The translations under genes and the position numbers were made by a program. From Heterostelium album PN500 (Eukaryota; Evosea; Eumycetozoa; Acytosteliales; Acytosteliaceae), in assembly GCF_000004825.1 (NCBI RefSeq), contig NW_008805085.1, forward strand, positions 620,001-684,000: DNA of 64,000 bases, given 5' to 3'. The notes beneath the pieces are model-generated. The model was not told the DNA's origin. It was given only the letters and a program-made list of their open reading frames with translations, and ran no database searches. Positions within the stretch are counted from its first letter, which is position 1; each line of letters begins with the position of its first letter. Of this stretch, positions 40,457 to 53,880 are shown in pieces.

Positions 40457-43400
40457 TTATTTACTCCAAATAACAGGGTGTTTTTGATATGTGGATTTAA
40501 TGAAAACATTCTGAGCACCAAGCGCTGCAAAATCTGAGGACGATGTCTTTTTATATCTACCATCGGGCAACATGAACCAGGCATTTGGATCGTTGCAATA
40601 TACATCGATCACATGTCTCAATTCCTTGATATTGTTTGGATCCTCGACAGGTACCAAAGTCTCAACTCTTCTCTTTAGATTTCTATGGAGCCAATCTGCA
40701 CTGGCAATAAATGCCTTTGGTGTTCCTCCATTACAGAAATAATAGATTCTACTATGTTCCAAGAATCTACCTAAAATACTTATAACTAAAAAAATATATT
40801 ATATATATATATTATATATATTAATAACATATTAATATTAAAGATAATTAAATATGAAAACTAAAGTTACAACATACCTTGAATATTATGAGAGATACCT
40901 GGAATACCTGGTAAAATTCGACATCTACCTCTTACAACCAATTTAATGGTTACACCGGCAACGGATGCATGATAGAGTGCATTCACAATCTTCTTATCAT
41001 CCAATCCGTTCATGACTGCCAGGATCGATGCTTCTTTGCCTTCTCTGGCATTCTGTGCCTCTGTTTCAATGAGTTGAATCAATGTTGATCTCATGTTCAT
41101 TGGCGCAATCAGTAGTTTTCTGAATGAGGTGATTCTGCTGTAGCCAGTTAGGTAGTTGAAGAGATCACACATGTCGGCACCAAGCTGTTGGTCACAGCTA
41201 AACAATCCCATGTCTGCATAGATGTCAGCGGTACTGGCATTGTAGTTTCCAGTGGAGTAGTGATTGTACATGCGCAGTCCGTTCTCCTCCTCTCTGACGA
41301 CCATTGCAATCTTGGCGTGTGTCTTCAGTCCAACCAGACCGTAGCTGACATGACAACCGGCTTGCTCAAGCAGTCTGGCATACTTGGTATTCTGCTCTTC
41401 GTCACCCGATGCCTTGAGATCGACCAACACACTGACCTCCTTGTGTGAAGCCGCTTCACAGAGCGAACGAATCAACTGAGAGTTCGAGCTGGTACGATAG
41501 ATGGCAATCTTGATCGCCAACACCTTGGGATCTTTCACAGCCGATTCAATAAAGAACTGAACACTGCTGTTGAAGCTGACATACGGTAGATTGATAAGTA
41601 ACTCGCCTTTTCTGATGACACTGAAAATATCTTGGCTGGGGATCTTTGAGAGATTCGCCAGTCTGTTGGGGATATGTGGAACCCATGGCTCGAATTTTAG
41701 ATGTGGAAGATTCAACTTGCACAGTTCAAACAGATCGGCCAGACCGAGTGGACCGTTGATAATATAGACATCGGCTTCATCCAGACGAAGTTGAATTCTG
41801 AGCATTTCAATGATGTTCTTTGGCATTGTCGAAGACACCTCCAACCGAACCATTGGCGCGAATTTACGTTTGTGAAGCTCGGTCTTGATCAACTCGAGTA
41901 GATCGTTGGCTTCGTCTTCGTTCAACTTTAGGTCGTAGTGACGAGTCACTCTGAACAATGATTTAGTGAGAATCTTTGTATTGGGGAACAAAGTATCGAG
42001 GTTGGCAAGGATGATCTCTTCCATTGGAATCAAAGAGTAGTTGGAGCGTTGTTTGATATGAACGAATCTCGGTATCTTTAGAGGCACCTTGATTCTTACG
42101 AATCTCGTATGACCTTCCTCGTCATGCTGCAGAATGACACCGACATTCAAACTTAGATTACTTAGATTGGGGAAAGGATGACCGGCATCAACTACCAACG
42201 GTGTCATCAATGGGAATACATGTTGTAAAAAGAATGCTCTTAACTGGAATTTTTCAGAATCTTGTAAATCTTTATAACTATAGATATATAGTTAGTATCA
42301 TGATATTTTGGAAATATAATTATTTAGATCTACTACTAAATTACCTTAATAAAAATACATTGTTGGCAGCCAATTCTGGTAACAATATATTATTAAATAA
42401 ATTGTATTTGTCATTTATCAGATTTCTAGTGGTATTTAAAACCATGTTTATATATCTTTCCTCTGGTTTCAATGATTTTCTAGTTGAAATATATCCTAAT
42501 CGTAACTAATTATTTAAAGAAATTGGTTAATTGATTTGGCATGTAGCATATGCTAATATTTAAAGGATATCATACTTTTAATGCTCTTTTACAGAAATAC
42601 ATATCTAAGTTCTGTGAGGTGATTGCCAAGAATCTAATTTTCTCTAAAACTGGTGCGGCTTGGTTGTACCCTTCATAAAGAATTCTATAGAAATAAATCA
42701 ACTCTGTCAACTCTCTATTGAAATAAATGCGTGATCCACTTAGTTGCAATATCTTTAAATCCATTGGTAAATCTTCAGTCAGATCATTCTCATTGTTATT
42801 ATTGGTGGTAGTTGTTGTTTCTTCATTGTTGTTTGTAGGTTTTAGTTGTGATTTGGGAAGGTGTGAGCTTGATGCCAATCCATTGGTTTTAGTGTAGTCT
42901 GACGATGATGATGATGGCGGTTGTAGATGATACGAAGTTGGCTGTCCGATATCAGAGTTTGATGCCGATGGAACGAGACGTGGTGTGCCGCCGGACGGCG
43001 TCGACAGATAGTTGCCAGGATTGGTCTGTGGCAGTACAATGTCGGTGAATAGATTTTCAGTGTCGAGAATCGGATAGTTGCAACAGGGCACAATGAAATG
43101 ATCGTCGTCGGTCTGTACCTTCTGGAGGTAGTCAGAGTCGGGCAGAGTGTTTCCGACGGGCGGTGCAATTGAGAATACCATTGGATTCGACGGTAGATTG
43201 TTGGACGACGGAATCACCTGAGGATTCTGTACAGAGAGCAAGTTGGAAGCGCCCAGATTTCTGAATCCCATAAGACTACTCGTGAGATTATGTATCTGTG
43301 TGCCAACGGTTGGTTGAATATTGTTGGTCGACGATTTAACAAATTCAGTCGGTGAGAACAGTGGCGATTGTCCGCATTCCGCGCGCAGACTAGACAGCTT

Positions 43401-44414
43401 CTTGTCGTGAGCGAAATGCTCTGTAGTTGAAGCGTCACCTTTATGATGATCCTTGTCCTTCTCCTTCTCCTTCTCACGCTCCTTCAACTTGTCCTTGAAG
43501 GAAAGGTGTTTCTTCTTTGATTTACTGGCATTGCTTCCACTGCTACCACCACTGTGGTTACCGCCACCATTGAGCTTGAGCAATCTTTCCTTCTCCTTTG
43601 ACGAACGCTTGGGCATGTTGGAATTTATTACTTTTCTCGGTATAGCATTGGTGTTGTCGTAGTTGTCACTGTCCGAGAGATCACTACTGTCGGTACTGGC
43701 ATCCTCGTAGTCGTTCATCGACTCATTGGTTACACACGGCGATGAAAACGATGGCTGAGTGGTCTTCTCGTCGTCACTCTCAATGTCAGACTCTTCCGTC
43801 TTGACACTACCTCCATTCTCATGGTGGTAGTCATCATCATCGTCATGATTACTATGATGATGGTGATGGTGATGATTACCATTTCCATTGTGATTCATAA
43901 ACTGAGTGATCTCTTCATCGATCGATGACTGTGGAGATACTCTATTCTCACGATGATTGGTATTGTCATTGACAGAGAGATGATTGATAGAGTTACCGAT
44001 GTGATTGACGGAACTTGCATCTTCTACCAATCGTCGATTCAAGTCGTCGTTGATGATTGCCGCCAGATTGTTGGCACTGTCAGTCGTCGAAGTAGTGGTG
44101 GTGGTTGAAGTGTTGGTACCATTGCTTGCCTCACTATTTATGCTATCTGATGATACTGTCGTATCGATCGATTTGAAAGGTGAAATATTTTCTGTTTTTT
44201 GATTTTCAACTAAAAAAATTGCATTTGCAAAAAATAAATTTAGACAATTTTAATTAATTTGATAAATTTCCAAAAATAGAAATGAAATTCATTTCTTTCT
44301 TATTAATTAATATATTTTCTACATACCATTTAATGATGATTTCATTATATGTTTAAAATCATTGGAGTATTCAGATGAAACATTCTTATCATCTGGTGTT
44401 GTTTTATTATCCAT
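40457..44414 (-). CDS. ppk1: Polyphosphate kinase, bacterial PPK1 type, with long N-terminal extension
   Basis: Five exons: 44414-44327, 44209-42576, 42505-42345, 42277-40878 and 40785-40457. Frames close to 1203 aa. The first ~520 residues are low complexity (Asn, Ser, His and acidic stretches, plus a Lys/Glu run). The enzyme starts at S-R-I-Y-F-N-R-E-L (near 530), the PPK1 N-domain signature. The catalytic region contains I-A-I-Y-R-T-S-S-N-S, L-V-D-L-K-A-S-G-D-E-E-Q-N, H-A-K-I-A-M-V and the phosphohistidine motif Y-N-H-Y-S-T-G-N-Y-N near residue 965. R-G-R-C-R-I-L-P-G-I-P-G and R-F-L-E-H-S-R-I-Y-Y-F follow. PPK1 reversibly makes polyphosphate from ATP. A bacterial-type PPK1 is established for Dictyostelium, probably by lateral transfer. 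The extension is eukaryotic in style and gained introns. Confidence 0.95.
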
Positions 44415-46097
44415 TTTAAATGAAAAATGATATAAAAAATAAAAAAATAGTAATGTAATTACTATTAAAATAATTAGCTCTTTAATTCTATTAATAATAA
44501 TTATAAATATATGTTATAATTAATTTGGTTAAATTCTATGATATATCAATATAATAATATATATTGTCTTTGTTTTGCTTTTGTTTGTTTTTGTATTTTT
44601 TTCTAAAACAAATAAATAACAATTTAAATGATAAAAAAATAATTATATATATCTGTGTAATTGAATATTAATCTAAAAATATTTAATAAATATTTTCAAA
44701 CACACACAATTTAAATTTATATGAAAAAATGATCAAACCACAATAAAAAAAAGAATAACAATAATAGAAATAAAAAAAACCAAAAACCAAAAAATTAATA
44801 TATTAAATAAAAAAAGAAATATTTTTCCTAAATTAAACTATAGTTTAATTAATAGTTAAATTTTGAGATATCTATGTTCCTGTGGTTTGCTGTGCTTTTT
44901 ATTTATTGCAATATGAGAGTGTGTTGTTGTTGCTGCCACTTTTGTTGTGCGGTACCGAAATAAAAAAGGTTACCTCTTGTTGAAATCTTTCTACAACAAC
45001 ATACATCCAAATAATCAAGATGAAAAAACAACAAAAAACAAGAAAAAAAAAAAGAAATGAATTTAATTTATTATTTGATAATAATGACTGGAGGTCAATA
45101 ATAGTTTTTGTTTATTTAGTTAGATTTTGGAGACTTGACATAAATTTTTAGTTAGTTAAACACATTTATCAAAAAAAGTGAAAATTTTTGGAGCTTTAAT
45201 GGAGAATCTGAGTGTGTGTTTATTTGTTTATTTGGTTTTGATAGATGGTGTGGGTGTTGTTTTTGTTTTTCATTCATTCAAATATGTTACATACAATTGA
45301 ATTTAAATCGTGTGTGTTTAAATTTAATTATTTGTGTGTTGTTTTTTGTTTGTGTGTGTACCTATTAATAAAAAGAGGTCTTTCAACAAAAAATGAAAGA
45401 AAAAGAAAAAGAGGCAGGTAACCTTAACCTCTACCCCCAACACCAATATCATTAGATAGTTACCAAACTACATTTGAACACTTTCTGTTTTTGCTCTTAA
45501 TTTGTACTTTTCAAGTAAATAATGATAATATTAGAATCCTTCAAGGTTAGATTATTAGTGTTGGATTTAAACGAATAATACATCATGCCAATCATTTTTG
45601 GAACTAATGAAATTACTGAATGACACACATGACATCAACACATTGAGCATAAATGTAAATCTAATTGATTTAAATCATTAAGAAAACTGTCAAATACCTT
45701 TTTTTAAACATTAAATCGAATGCACCAATCTTAACCTACACCAAAATAAAATTAAATTCAATTATATTAAAAAATATTATATAAAGATAAATTTAACTAG
45801 AGATAATTATTCATACCAAATACAATAAATTATTAAATTAAAAAAATATATATTTATATTGTTTATAGTTATGTGTGAGGTTACACCCAAAAACTGACAT
45901 GTTGTGTCTCAACTGGTAAAGACAACAAACACACAATTGTGCTATGAGTTTGTTTGTTTTTTGTTTTTGTTTTTTTTTTTCATTTTTGATCAAATAAATT
46001 AATTTAAACAACAATACAATTCTACTACTACTATTTATATCTTTATAGTTTTATTTTGTTTGATTATTATTATTATTATTATTATTATTTTCTTTAT
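44415..46097. other. Long intergenic region upstream of ppk1
   Basis: About 1.7 kb without a credible gene. From ~44900 to ~45500 the plus strand is rich in T/G (TGTGTG and GTTTGTTT runs), so the minus strand, on which ppk1 reads, is C/A-rich. The same asymmetry precedes the gene at 57598. Two GGTTACC/GGTAACC sequences lie near 44968 and 45417. A poly-T run lies near 45970 and (ATT)n near 46063-46088. Probably promoter or leader sequence of ppk1 and the 3' region of the TMEM147-like gene. Confidence 0.4.
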
Positions 46098-46985
46098 TTA
46101 TCTTGAGGTTGGTGGTGAAGATGTAGAGAGCTCTTGAGATAATCCACGATAGATAATGTAACAGTTGAAAGCTGAGATTTTGAGGTCGACTAATAAGAGG
46201 TAGAATGCGCTGAATCCAGCTTGCAATTTGAGGTAGTTCAAGACAGTGGGTAATGTGAGATAGATCAATACGGAGAATGAGGAGGAGGTTGCTGTCGCCA
46301 GGAAGTCGTTGAACAACGATGTGATCGAACGGTTTGAACCGCTGTTCTTTGATGACGACGAGGAGGAACGACGCGATGCCGACGCCAGTAGCAATACGAT
46401 GGCAACGGTGTGTGCGCAGTTAACGTTGGATTGGAGCGATCCGATCAGTTGGTTGGCGTCAAACTCGAGTGGCAGCGCACCGACCCACAACGAAAAGAAT
46501 CGTGGGAGGACATCGGCGATCACCCAGCCCAGACCGATACCGAATGCACGCACATCCTTCGGTGCGTGAGACATCTGCAACAACGTGTAAATTGAAAACA
46601 AATCGATCAACACATTCACCAATCTAACCAACTCTTGTAATACACTGAAGATCGTCGAATCAAAAGATGGCAAGAATGTAGCTAAAAACATCATCTTTGC
46701 TAGTTGTGTCAAGATATTACCAATCAATCCATATCCAACTGTTGAGAGTGCTTTGAATTCACCACTAAAAAAGAAAAAGTTATTTTATGAATTTTATTAT
46801 TATTATAAGTATCAATTAATCTAATATTCATTCATTTTATTTCTTGTTCTATTTGTTATCTAATTGATATCAATGATTATCTATCTGTCTTCTTTTTTAA
46901 ACACATACACTTTAGTTGATTTATAAGCAATATATAATGGGATATATGTAATGGATACACAACTTAAAAAGTGTAATACTGTCAT
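46098..46985 (-). CDS. tmem147: TMEM147-like multi-pass ER membrane protein
   Basis: Exon 1 is 46985-46909 and exon 2 is 46764-46098 (phase 2), giving 247 aa. The order of blocks matches TMEM147: M-T-V-L-H-F-L-S-C-V at the start, then Q-L-A-K-M-M-F-L-A-T-F-L-P, L-G-W-V-I-A-D-V-L-P-R and L-W-V-G-A-L-P-L-E-F-D. At least six hydrophobic segments are visible. TMEM147 is an ER membrane protein of the Sec61/Nicalin-NOMO translocon-associated complex in animals. A Ser-rich insertion (R-R-S-S-S-S-S-S-K) sits between two membrane segments, unlike the human protein. It is divergent from the splicing-factor gene (350 bp between starts). Confidence 0.85.
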
Positions 46986-47335
46986 TTTTGTATTACTTTC
47001 GAATCAAAATAAATAAATATAATAAATATATATAAAGTATATGAAGGTATGAAGTGATCGATGATCAAAAGAACTTCATTAAACTAAAATTTAAATTTTA
47101 ACCCCCTTTTTAAAAAATTAAAAAAAATAAGCAAAATTTTTGTCGATTTTTGAGTTTTCATGAATGACCCTAAAATAAATTAAAATAAACATTTGATTTT
47201 TTATTTCTTATTATTTTGTTTGTTTATTATCATTATTATTATTATTATTAAATATATTTATTTTTAGAATAGTAATAATAATTAGTTTAATAAATTTAAT
47301 ATAAATAAACAATAATAATTATTAAAAAGAAAAAG
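46986..47335. promoter_or_regulatory. Divergent intergenic region between tmem147 and sf1
   Basis: 350 bases between two outward-facing starts. It carries a TTATTATTATTATT run near 47231-47250 and poly-T/A tracts. No specific regulatory motif identified. Confidence 0.4.
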
Positions 47336-48949
47336 ATGGCAGTTGAACAACAAGATAATATTGGTAGCGATTTTAATGACGATGAAGATGATTTCTTTAG
47401 ACAAATCAATGAGATTCAGAACGATTACGAACGTGGTAGACCAAGAAACAGAGAGGAAATCAAAGAGGAGAAAAGAACTAGAAAAAACAAGTGGGAACCT
47501 GAAAAGACTCAATTGGGTCTACCGGGTGTACCTAAATCCTTACCACCAGGTTTAACAGATGATCAATTAGCATCTTTAATAAGTATGTTTATAATTTATC
47601 ATTATTAATGAACAATAACAAGAACAACAACAATATTAAACCTTTTTATTATTATTATTATTATTATTTTAATAGTTCGTATTAGAATTGATGAAATCAC
47701 AAAAAAGTTAACAACAGGACCAATCGATATCGATACCAAAGACGATAGATCAAGATCACCTACACCAGTATACGATAATACCGGTAAGAGAACAAATACA
47801 AGAGAACAAAGAGCAAAAGATAAGATATCAAAGGAAAGACATAACTTGATTACTCAAGCACAACAGATTAATCCTCAATTCAGAGTATGTATCATCATCA
47901 TCATTATTGACTTTTAGATAAATACATTATTATTATTATTATTGGTATACTAAAAATAATCATATTTTTATATATAGCCACCAGCAGATTATCAACCACC
48001 AAATGAAAAGAAGACAATGAAGATTTATATTCCTGTGAAGGATCATCCAGAGTATAATTTCATTGGATTGATTATTGGACCAAGAGGAAATACACAGAAG
48101 AAGATGGAAAAGGAGAGCGGTGCCAAGATTGCAATTCGTGGAAAGGGTTCGATGAAAGATGGAAAGTCGACGAAGCCACAGTACAACGAGAATGATGAGC
48201 TGCATGTCCTGTTGACAGGTGACACTCAGGAGCAGTTGGAGAAGGCTGCAGTGCTCGTACGACAGTACTTGGTGCCCGTAGAGGAAGGAAAGAACGAACA
48301 CAAACGTCAGCAACTCAGAGAGCTGGCAGAGATGAATGGAACACTGAGAGAACGTCCCACTTTCTTTGGCGCTGGCGGAAAGAGCTGGCAGCCAGTCGAC
48401 ATCAAGTGTATTCACTGTGGTGAAGTTTCGCATCCTTCAAGCGATTGTCCGCTCAAGGGTCAGGATCACAACATGCATATCATAGAAGCAGAGTATCTAA
48501 AGTTCATCGAGGAAGTCAAAGATCTTATTGATCTCAATGATAGAGTTGTAGATCCATATGATGAGTTGAAAGCATCTATCAATAACAATAACAATGGAAA
48601 TGGAAATGTACAGAATGAAAATAATAATAATCAATATCAACATCAACAACAACAACAACAACAACATTCATCACCACCAAATCACCAACAACAATGGAAT
48701 CAATATAGTAATAATAATAATAATAATAATAACAATAATCAATATCAACAGCAACAACATCATTCATCACCACCCTATGAACAACAACAGCAACAACAAC
48801 AACATTGGAATCAACAACAGCAACAACAACAAGGTGGATATCAACAGCAACAACATCATCATCACCAACAACAATGGAATCAACCAAAGCAACATTTTAA
48901 CCAAAATAACAATTCATCACCCTATGGTCCACAATCATCCTATTATTAA
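47336..48949 (+). CDS. sf1: Splicing factor 1 / branchpoint-binding protein
   Basis: Exons 47336-47582, 47676-47884 and 47978-48949 give 475 aa. The N-terminus holds the conserved [13 protein letters not shown] motif of SF1 helix-hairpin proteins. S-P-T-P-V-Y-D follows in exon 2, the paired SP motif phosphorylated in the human factor. The KH domain starts near residue 166 (K-I-Y-I-P-V-K-D, then [10 protein letters not shown]), with the adjacent QUA2 helix. A zinc knuckle [14 protein letters not shown] lies near 296. The C-terminus is a long Gln/Asn/His-rich tail. It should recognise the intron branch point with U2AF in early spliceosome assembly. Confidence 0.95.
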
Positions 48950-49420
48950 TCTAAAAATCAAAATCAATCAACCTAACCAACTACCTTTTTTATTTAAATA
49001 TCTCTACTACTAACCTGCCTAATAATAAAAACATATATGTTTTTTGTATGTAAAGTTTGACAATCATTATTGGTTGTTGTTTTTTTTTTTTAACAGATAA
49101 TAGTTAAGATTGTTCCACACAAATAACTAACGAATTTGAAAGAATAGAAATACTTATTGATACAAGCTTTTTTGTTAAATCCAGATATAATTCTGAATGT
49201 TGAGTTTAATTTTAAAATAATACATATTAATTTCAAAAGGTAGAAACTGTTCTATAGATTCTGCCTATTTTTGAAATGCTCTTGCTTGTTGTGTTGTTGT
49301 TTTTTTTTTTTTGATAAAAGATGATCCAAACATCTATATATCATATCTATAAATACTGTATGTTATTGTTATATAACCATTCGATTGCTCCAACCAAACA
49401 CTTTTACTGCACCTGTTGAT
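48950..49420. other. Convergent intergenic region
   Basis: About 470 bases between the 3' ends of sf1 (plus) and mob1 (minus). It has T runs at 49080-49092 and 49303-49312 and no coding or structural feature recognised. Confidence 0.35.
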
Positions 49421-50456
49421 TTAATCTTTTCTACCATTTATCTTATCGATTAGATGTTGTAATGGTGCCATCTCTTTCTTATCTACCAAATTGAATTCTT
49501 TGATAAATAAATAAAAGTGCTATTCAATTAAATAGGATTTTAATGTTAGATTTCATCAATCAATTAATCAATCAATCAATAACAGAAAACAACTAACCAA
49601 CTTACTCTAAAACAAGTATTTAAATGAGCTTCAACTCCTAATGGACCTACTCTATCCATGTGTGAATAATAAATATGTGCGTACACTCTAAACAATCTCT
49701 TAAAAATAGTCTTTACGGTCGGTAAGAAATTCTTTGGCATTTCAACCTCTGGATGAATAATAACAAGTAAGTAAAGTATACTAAACACGCGGTGAATTAG
49801 TTAACCAACTAAAAGTAATCAAATAAACTAACCTTGTTTCAATGGGAATATCTCTTCATCCTCCAAAGTGTTTTGTATCCAAGTCATCAGATAATCGATG
49901 TACACAGGTGCAGCCACTCTAACAGGTTTCTTTATGTCTTTGCCGTCTGCCCACAAGAATTCGTATTGTGGTCCGGCAGACATCACTGGACACACTTTAG
50001 TTGTACAAAACTCTGTGATCGATCCATACAACAGATTAGCTTGATTGAAAAAGTCTATAGCTATAATGATGATGATTTACAAATAATATTAAAACTTTGT
50101 TGTTTTGCAAGTCAACAACAATAAGCAACACTATGTTGTTTCTACATACTATTTACAGCTAACCACTCATGTAAAGTTTCATTGGGTGGTAATTTGATTG
50201 CATCTCTTAGGTCACCTGATCCAAGAGTTTCTTTTATTTTTTGATGTAATTCATATTGTTTGGTACCCTTTTTAATTGATTTCTTGGGTTTGAATGTTTG
50301 TGCTTTCGATGCACTATATTAATAGATTCGAGATCAAGATGATGATATTTACAGTAACATGCATGTCAATACTTTATTTTTTGTTCTATGATATTTTATT
50401 TAAAAAATAACATTGTAGTTGTTGGTTTTAATTAAAACTTACAAAATTTTAAACAT
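49421..50456 (-). CDS. mob1: MOB1 kinase-activator protein
   Basis: Five exons: 50456-50443, 50313-50150, 50060-49833, 49748-49606 and 49519-49421. Phases close to 215 aa, the usual MOB1 length. The sequence follows MOB1 throughout: Q-T-F-K-P-K-K-S-I near the start, T-L-G-S-G-D-L-R, then E-F-C-T-T-K-V-C-P-V-M-S-A-G-P with the two zinc Cys. Y-I-D-Y-L-M-T-W follows, and R-L-F-R-V-Y-A-H-I-Y-Y-S-H supplies the two zinc His. The end is E-F-N-L-V-D-K-K-E-M-A-P-L-Q. MOB1 binds and activates NDR/LATS kinases in the Hippo and mitotic-exit pathways. The first coding exon is only 14 nt. Confidence 0.95.
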
Positions 50457-50973
50457 TTGTTAATCTATACTAAATAATACCTGTATTATACAAATTTAAA
50501 CTAAATACTTTTTTGAAAACTGAGACTTTAAAAAAATATGATGATTATTATAATACAAATTGTTTAATAAATAAATAAATAAATAAATAAATAAGGTGAT
50601 GATAGGTTGATTGATTTCAATATAAAACAAAAAATTGATAGCTATGAACTCGTTAATCTAGGCCTAGCTATTCAAAGTTTATGTATTTATTTCTCAAATT
50701 TTTTTTTATTTTTTTTATTTTTATTTGTTGATTTATTGGGTGTGTTTAAGTTTGTGTTTGGTAGTTTTAGTAATAAATCCTTGATGGATGGGTGTCAATC
50801 ATCAAAAAACAAAACACTATCAATTTTCATGAAAAAAAAAACAAAACAAAAATTCTTTAAAAAAATGAAATATCTGGGTAAAGTGTGAAATTCGCACACT
50901 GTTGTTTTTTTGTTTGATTGGAAATTTTAAAAAAAAAAAATTAATTAATATTATTATTGTTGTTGATGTTAAT
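50457..50973. other. AT-rich intergenic region
   Basis: About 517 bases between two minus-strand genes, with an (AAAT)n run near 50568-50593 and long poly-T/A runs. Short open frames here are low complexity and not credible. Confidence 0.4.
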
Positions 50974-51944
50974 TTAAGCCATGATTTCTCTGGCCTTTTC
51001 ATATAATACGAAACAGGCAGCGTTGGCAGGGAACGAACGAATGAAACAAGGTGTGAAACCTTTGTAGAATCCAGCGATACCTTGTTGCTTATATATCTTT
51101 GAGGCGCAGTCCATCATGTTGGCGTAACGACGCTGACTTGGAACGATACTGTCGGTTTGGATCGACGACTTGATGACATCGACCGGGTAGGTGAGTGTCC
51201 AGTAGGACATACCACCGATACCACCGGCCAACATCACCTTCCACGCTGGCAACTGCTCGAGACGTTGTCCTTCGCTGAGGAAGAAACGACGCGATAGCTC
51301 ATACACTCCAAAGTAGGTGGCGTTGGCTGGCACGTCACGAACCAGTGTTGCACCCAAACCCTGGTAGATTCCACGCACTCCACGCTGTTGGAAGATCTTG
51401 GTGGCGCAGTCCAGTAAACCATTGTATTGCTTGTTGCCAGCGTATTGAACTTGTAGTTGAGATTTGAACAAGTCGACTGGCGACTCTACGAATGCAATAG
51501 TGAAACCTGCGACGGCACCGGCCTTGGTCAACTCGGCGACACTCAACTCACGATTGGAGTCGCCCTGAATAATCTTCTTGGCCTGACCGTAAGAAAGGAA
51601 CATCACTGCATTCATAACACATAGACCTACCAATGGTGATGCTACACCTTTATATAATCCTGCAAACTACATAAATCCAAACAAACCTATCAATATGAAT
51701 AAACTCTTATTTCTTCTCCAACAACAATCATTCTAATATAACATACACCTTCTTCAGCAATAGTCTTTTTCAAACAGTCTAATGTACCAGAGTAGAGTGG
51801 TGCACCTACTGGTTGTGTTTGAAGTCTGACTTTGATGGTGTCCAATGGGTGACCTGTGAAGACTTGACCAACACCACCGATCGATCCAGCCAAAATATCC
51901 TTGAGGGCGATCATCAAAGGCGATTCTCTTTTTTCACTCGACAT
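50974..51944 (-). CDS. Mitochondrial carrier (SLC25 family), carnitine/ornithine-carrier clade
   Basis: Exon 1 is 51944-51747 and exon 2 is 51666-50974 (phase 0), giving 296 aa. Three mitochondrial carrier repeats are seen, with signatures [24 protein letters not shown] and [12 protein letters not shown]. Each is followed by G-x-x-G-[LI]-Y-[KQ]-G or [15 protein letters not shown] and [10 protein letters not shown] fit the carnitine/acylcarnitine and ornithine/basic amino acid carrier group, but the substrate cannot be fixed from sequence. It would act in the inner mitochondrial membrane. Coding GC is high, suggesting good expression. Confidence 0.9.
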
Positions 51945-52161
51945 CTCTTAAATATTATTATACTAGAAAATATTAATTTAAAATTTTTTACAATTCGACC
52001 AAATGAAAAGGTAAAGAGCCTCTCAAAAATGATCATTAAAGATCAATTGACAAAAAAATCAAAATATTTTATTTTATTTTTTTAAAAATTGAAATTTTTT
52101 TTTGGTTTTGATGATGATCAGATTCTAAGGTCTTACTTTTGATAATAATAATTTTTAAAAA

Positions 52162-53635
52162 ATGGAGATGGAAATGTATAATGTTGGAAGTGGTGCTTCA
52201 GAGTTATTTTTAAAACTTCCTCATATTTTGTTAACAAAAATAGTCAGGCAATTAGAGAATAACTTGGATAGAATCTGTCTTTCATTAGTTTGTAGAAAAT
52301 TTTATGATGAAAGAGACTCTTATCTTTCATTCAATTCCGACTTTATCGCAAAATGCACCCCATTTGCCAATCAACCTGTCATGTTCTCAAGATCCTATCA
52401 AAAACAATTCAATGACCAAATCAATTCAGAGCCAAAAAACAGTCTTTTGTTTATTAGCAGTTCAGAAATTCAACCATTTGGAAGCGGTGCCTTTAATCAG
52501 ATTTTCAATGATAGTAATTACAATTTACAAATATTTATAATTAATCTTTATTTTTTTTTTAATATTATTTTTATTATTTTTAAAATACACAGTGCATGAT
52601 AAAATAAATAATTTTAAGATTTTAGATTCAATTGAAAAGATCTATTTTGCAGATAATTTTAAATGGGATCTAAATCTGTACACTAAATTAATTGGCAACA
52701 GTAATGTCAAAACGATTCAATTGGGTTGGAATTTCAATGATTCTATTCCACCCAGTTCGATTCCATCAAACATTGAAACTATTATTTTTGGATTCAATTT
52801 CAACAAAGAACTTGAAGTTGGCTCACTTCCTCCCAATCTAAAGAAGATCATTTTCGAAGGATACTTCAATAAGGTATTTCAACCTGGTGTGCTTCCAAAC
52901 TCTCTGGAAGAAATACGCTTCGGTTCACACTACCAAATGGAGTTCATTGTTGGGTCGCTTCCAGCGAATTTGAAAGTCATGGAGTTCACTAACGACTATG
53001 ACCCACCTCTTAGTACAGTGACTCTACCACCAACTCTGGAAAGAATAACCAAGTTAAGAGCTAGAGATTTACCACAGCTACCTTCATCGATCAAATCGAT
53101 TTCTATCAATGGTTCCGGAACCATTGGACAACTACCGAATGGCCTTGAAGAGCTGACACTATGTGGAATGGTTTTCTCACTCCCTAAAGGATGGATACCA
53201 AACACAGTTACAAAACTAGAGTTTCAACAGAAAGTTAGATATTCATTGGAAGGCGTTATACCGAATTCTGTGAAACATCTCTCCTTTGAGAAGAATGCAA
53301 GGGTGTTGGCACCAGGAACCATCCCAAGCTCCGTCACCACATTGAAAATTCACAATTGTAAACAAGCCTCTGCTAATATCATTCCGAAATCGGTGGAGAC
53401 ATTGTATGTCAACGAGAATTTCATTGATATTAATAATCTTCATTCTCTACCCTCGAGTGTTAGAAACATCATTGTTATGCGCACCAATGATCCTACGAGA
53501 GAATTCCACCTGAAGCCAATCGATAATGATAATTTCATTCTAATGCGGTTACAGAAATTTTCAGTGCAATGTGGTTTCACACACATTGACCAATTACCAA
53601 ACCTAATAAAATCTGCTCGACCACCAAAGTTTTAA
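52162..53635 (+). CDS. F-box/FNIP-repeat protein 3 (464 aa)
   Basis: Exon 1 is 52162-52513 and exon 2 is 52593-53635, joined in phase 1 across a 79-nt AT-rich intron (GTAATT donor). The F-box-like region is at about residues 14-52 (L-P-H-I-L-L-T-K-I-V, then D-R-I-C-L-S-L-V-C). Exon 2 opens with I-E-K-I-Y-F-A-D-N-F and then runs as FNIP-type repeats, with L-P-x-x-L-[EK] and I-P-x-[ST]-V motifs at the regular ~22-residue period. The repeats are more degenerate than those of F-box/FNIP protein 2. The same F-box + FNIP layout as the genes at 7318 and 35901 suggests a substrate adaptor role. It is divergent from the mitochondrial carrier gene (217 bp). Confidence 0.87.
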
Positions 53636-53880
53636 ACAAGAAAAAATAGAGAATTAAATATTTGGTAATTAAATTTAATCATTAAGTTAAAGTAAAATTT
53701 AATACTTAGTTTTAATCTAAACAAGTCATTAATAACTTTAAATTGTGTTTTCAAAAAAAAAAAAAAATCTTGGTCATCTTAAATTAATTTTTTTCAAACG
53801 AAAGTTAACTTTCTTTGTTTTAATAAAATCGAATAAGAATAGAATCAAATTACATTAAAGATATTATATTATATATAAAT

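Noticed and set aside
50607-50888. Plus-strand frame between mob1 and the carrier gene
   Set aside because: Phe/Lys-rich translation of T and A runs with no homology.
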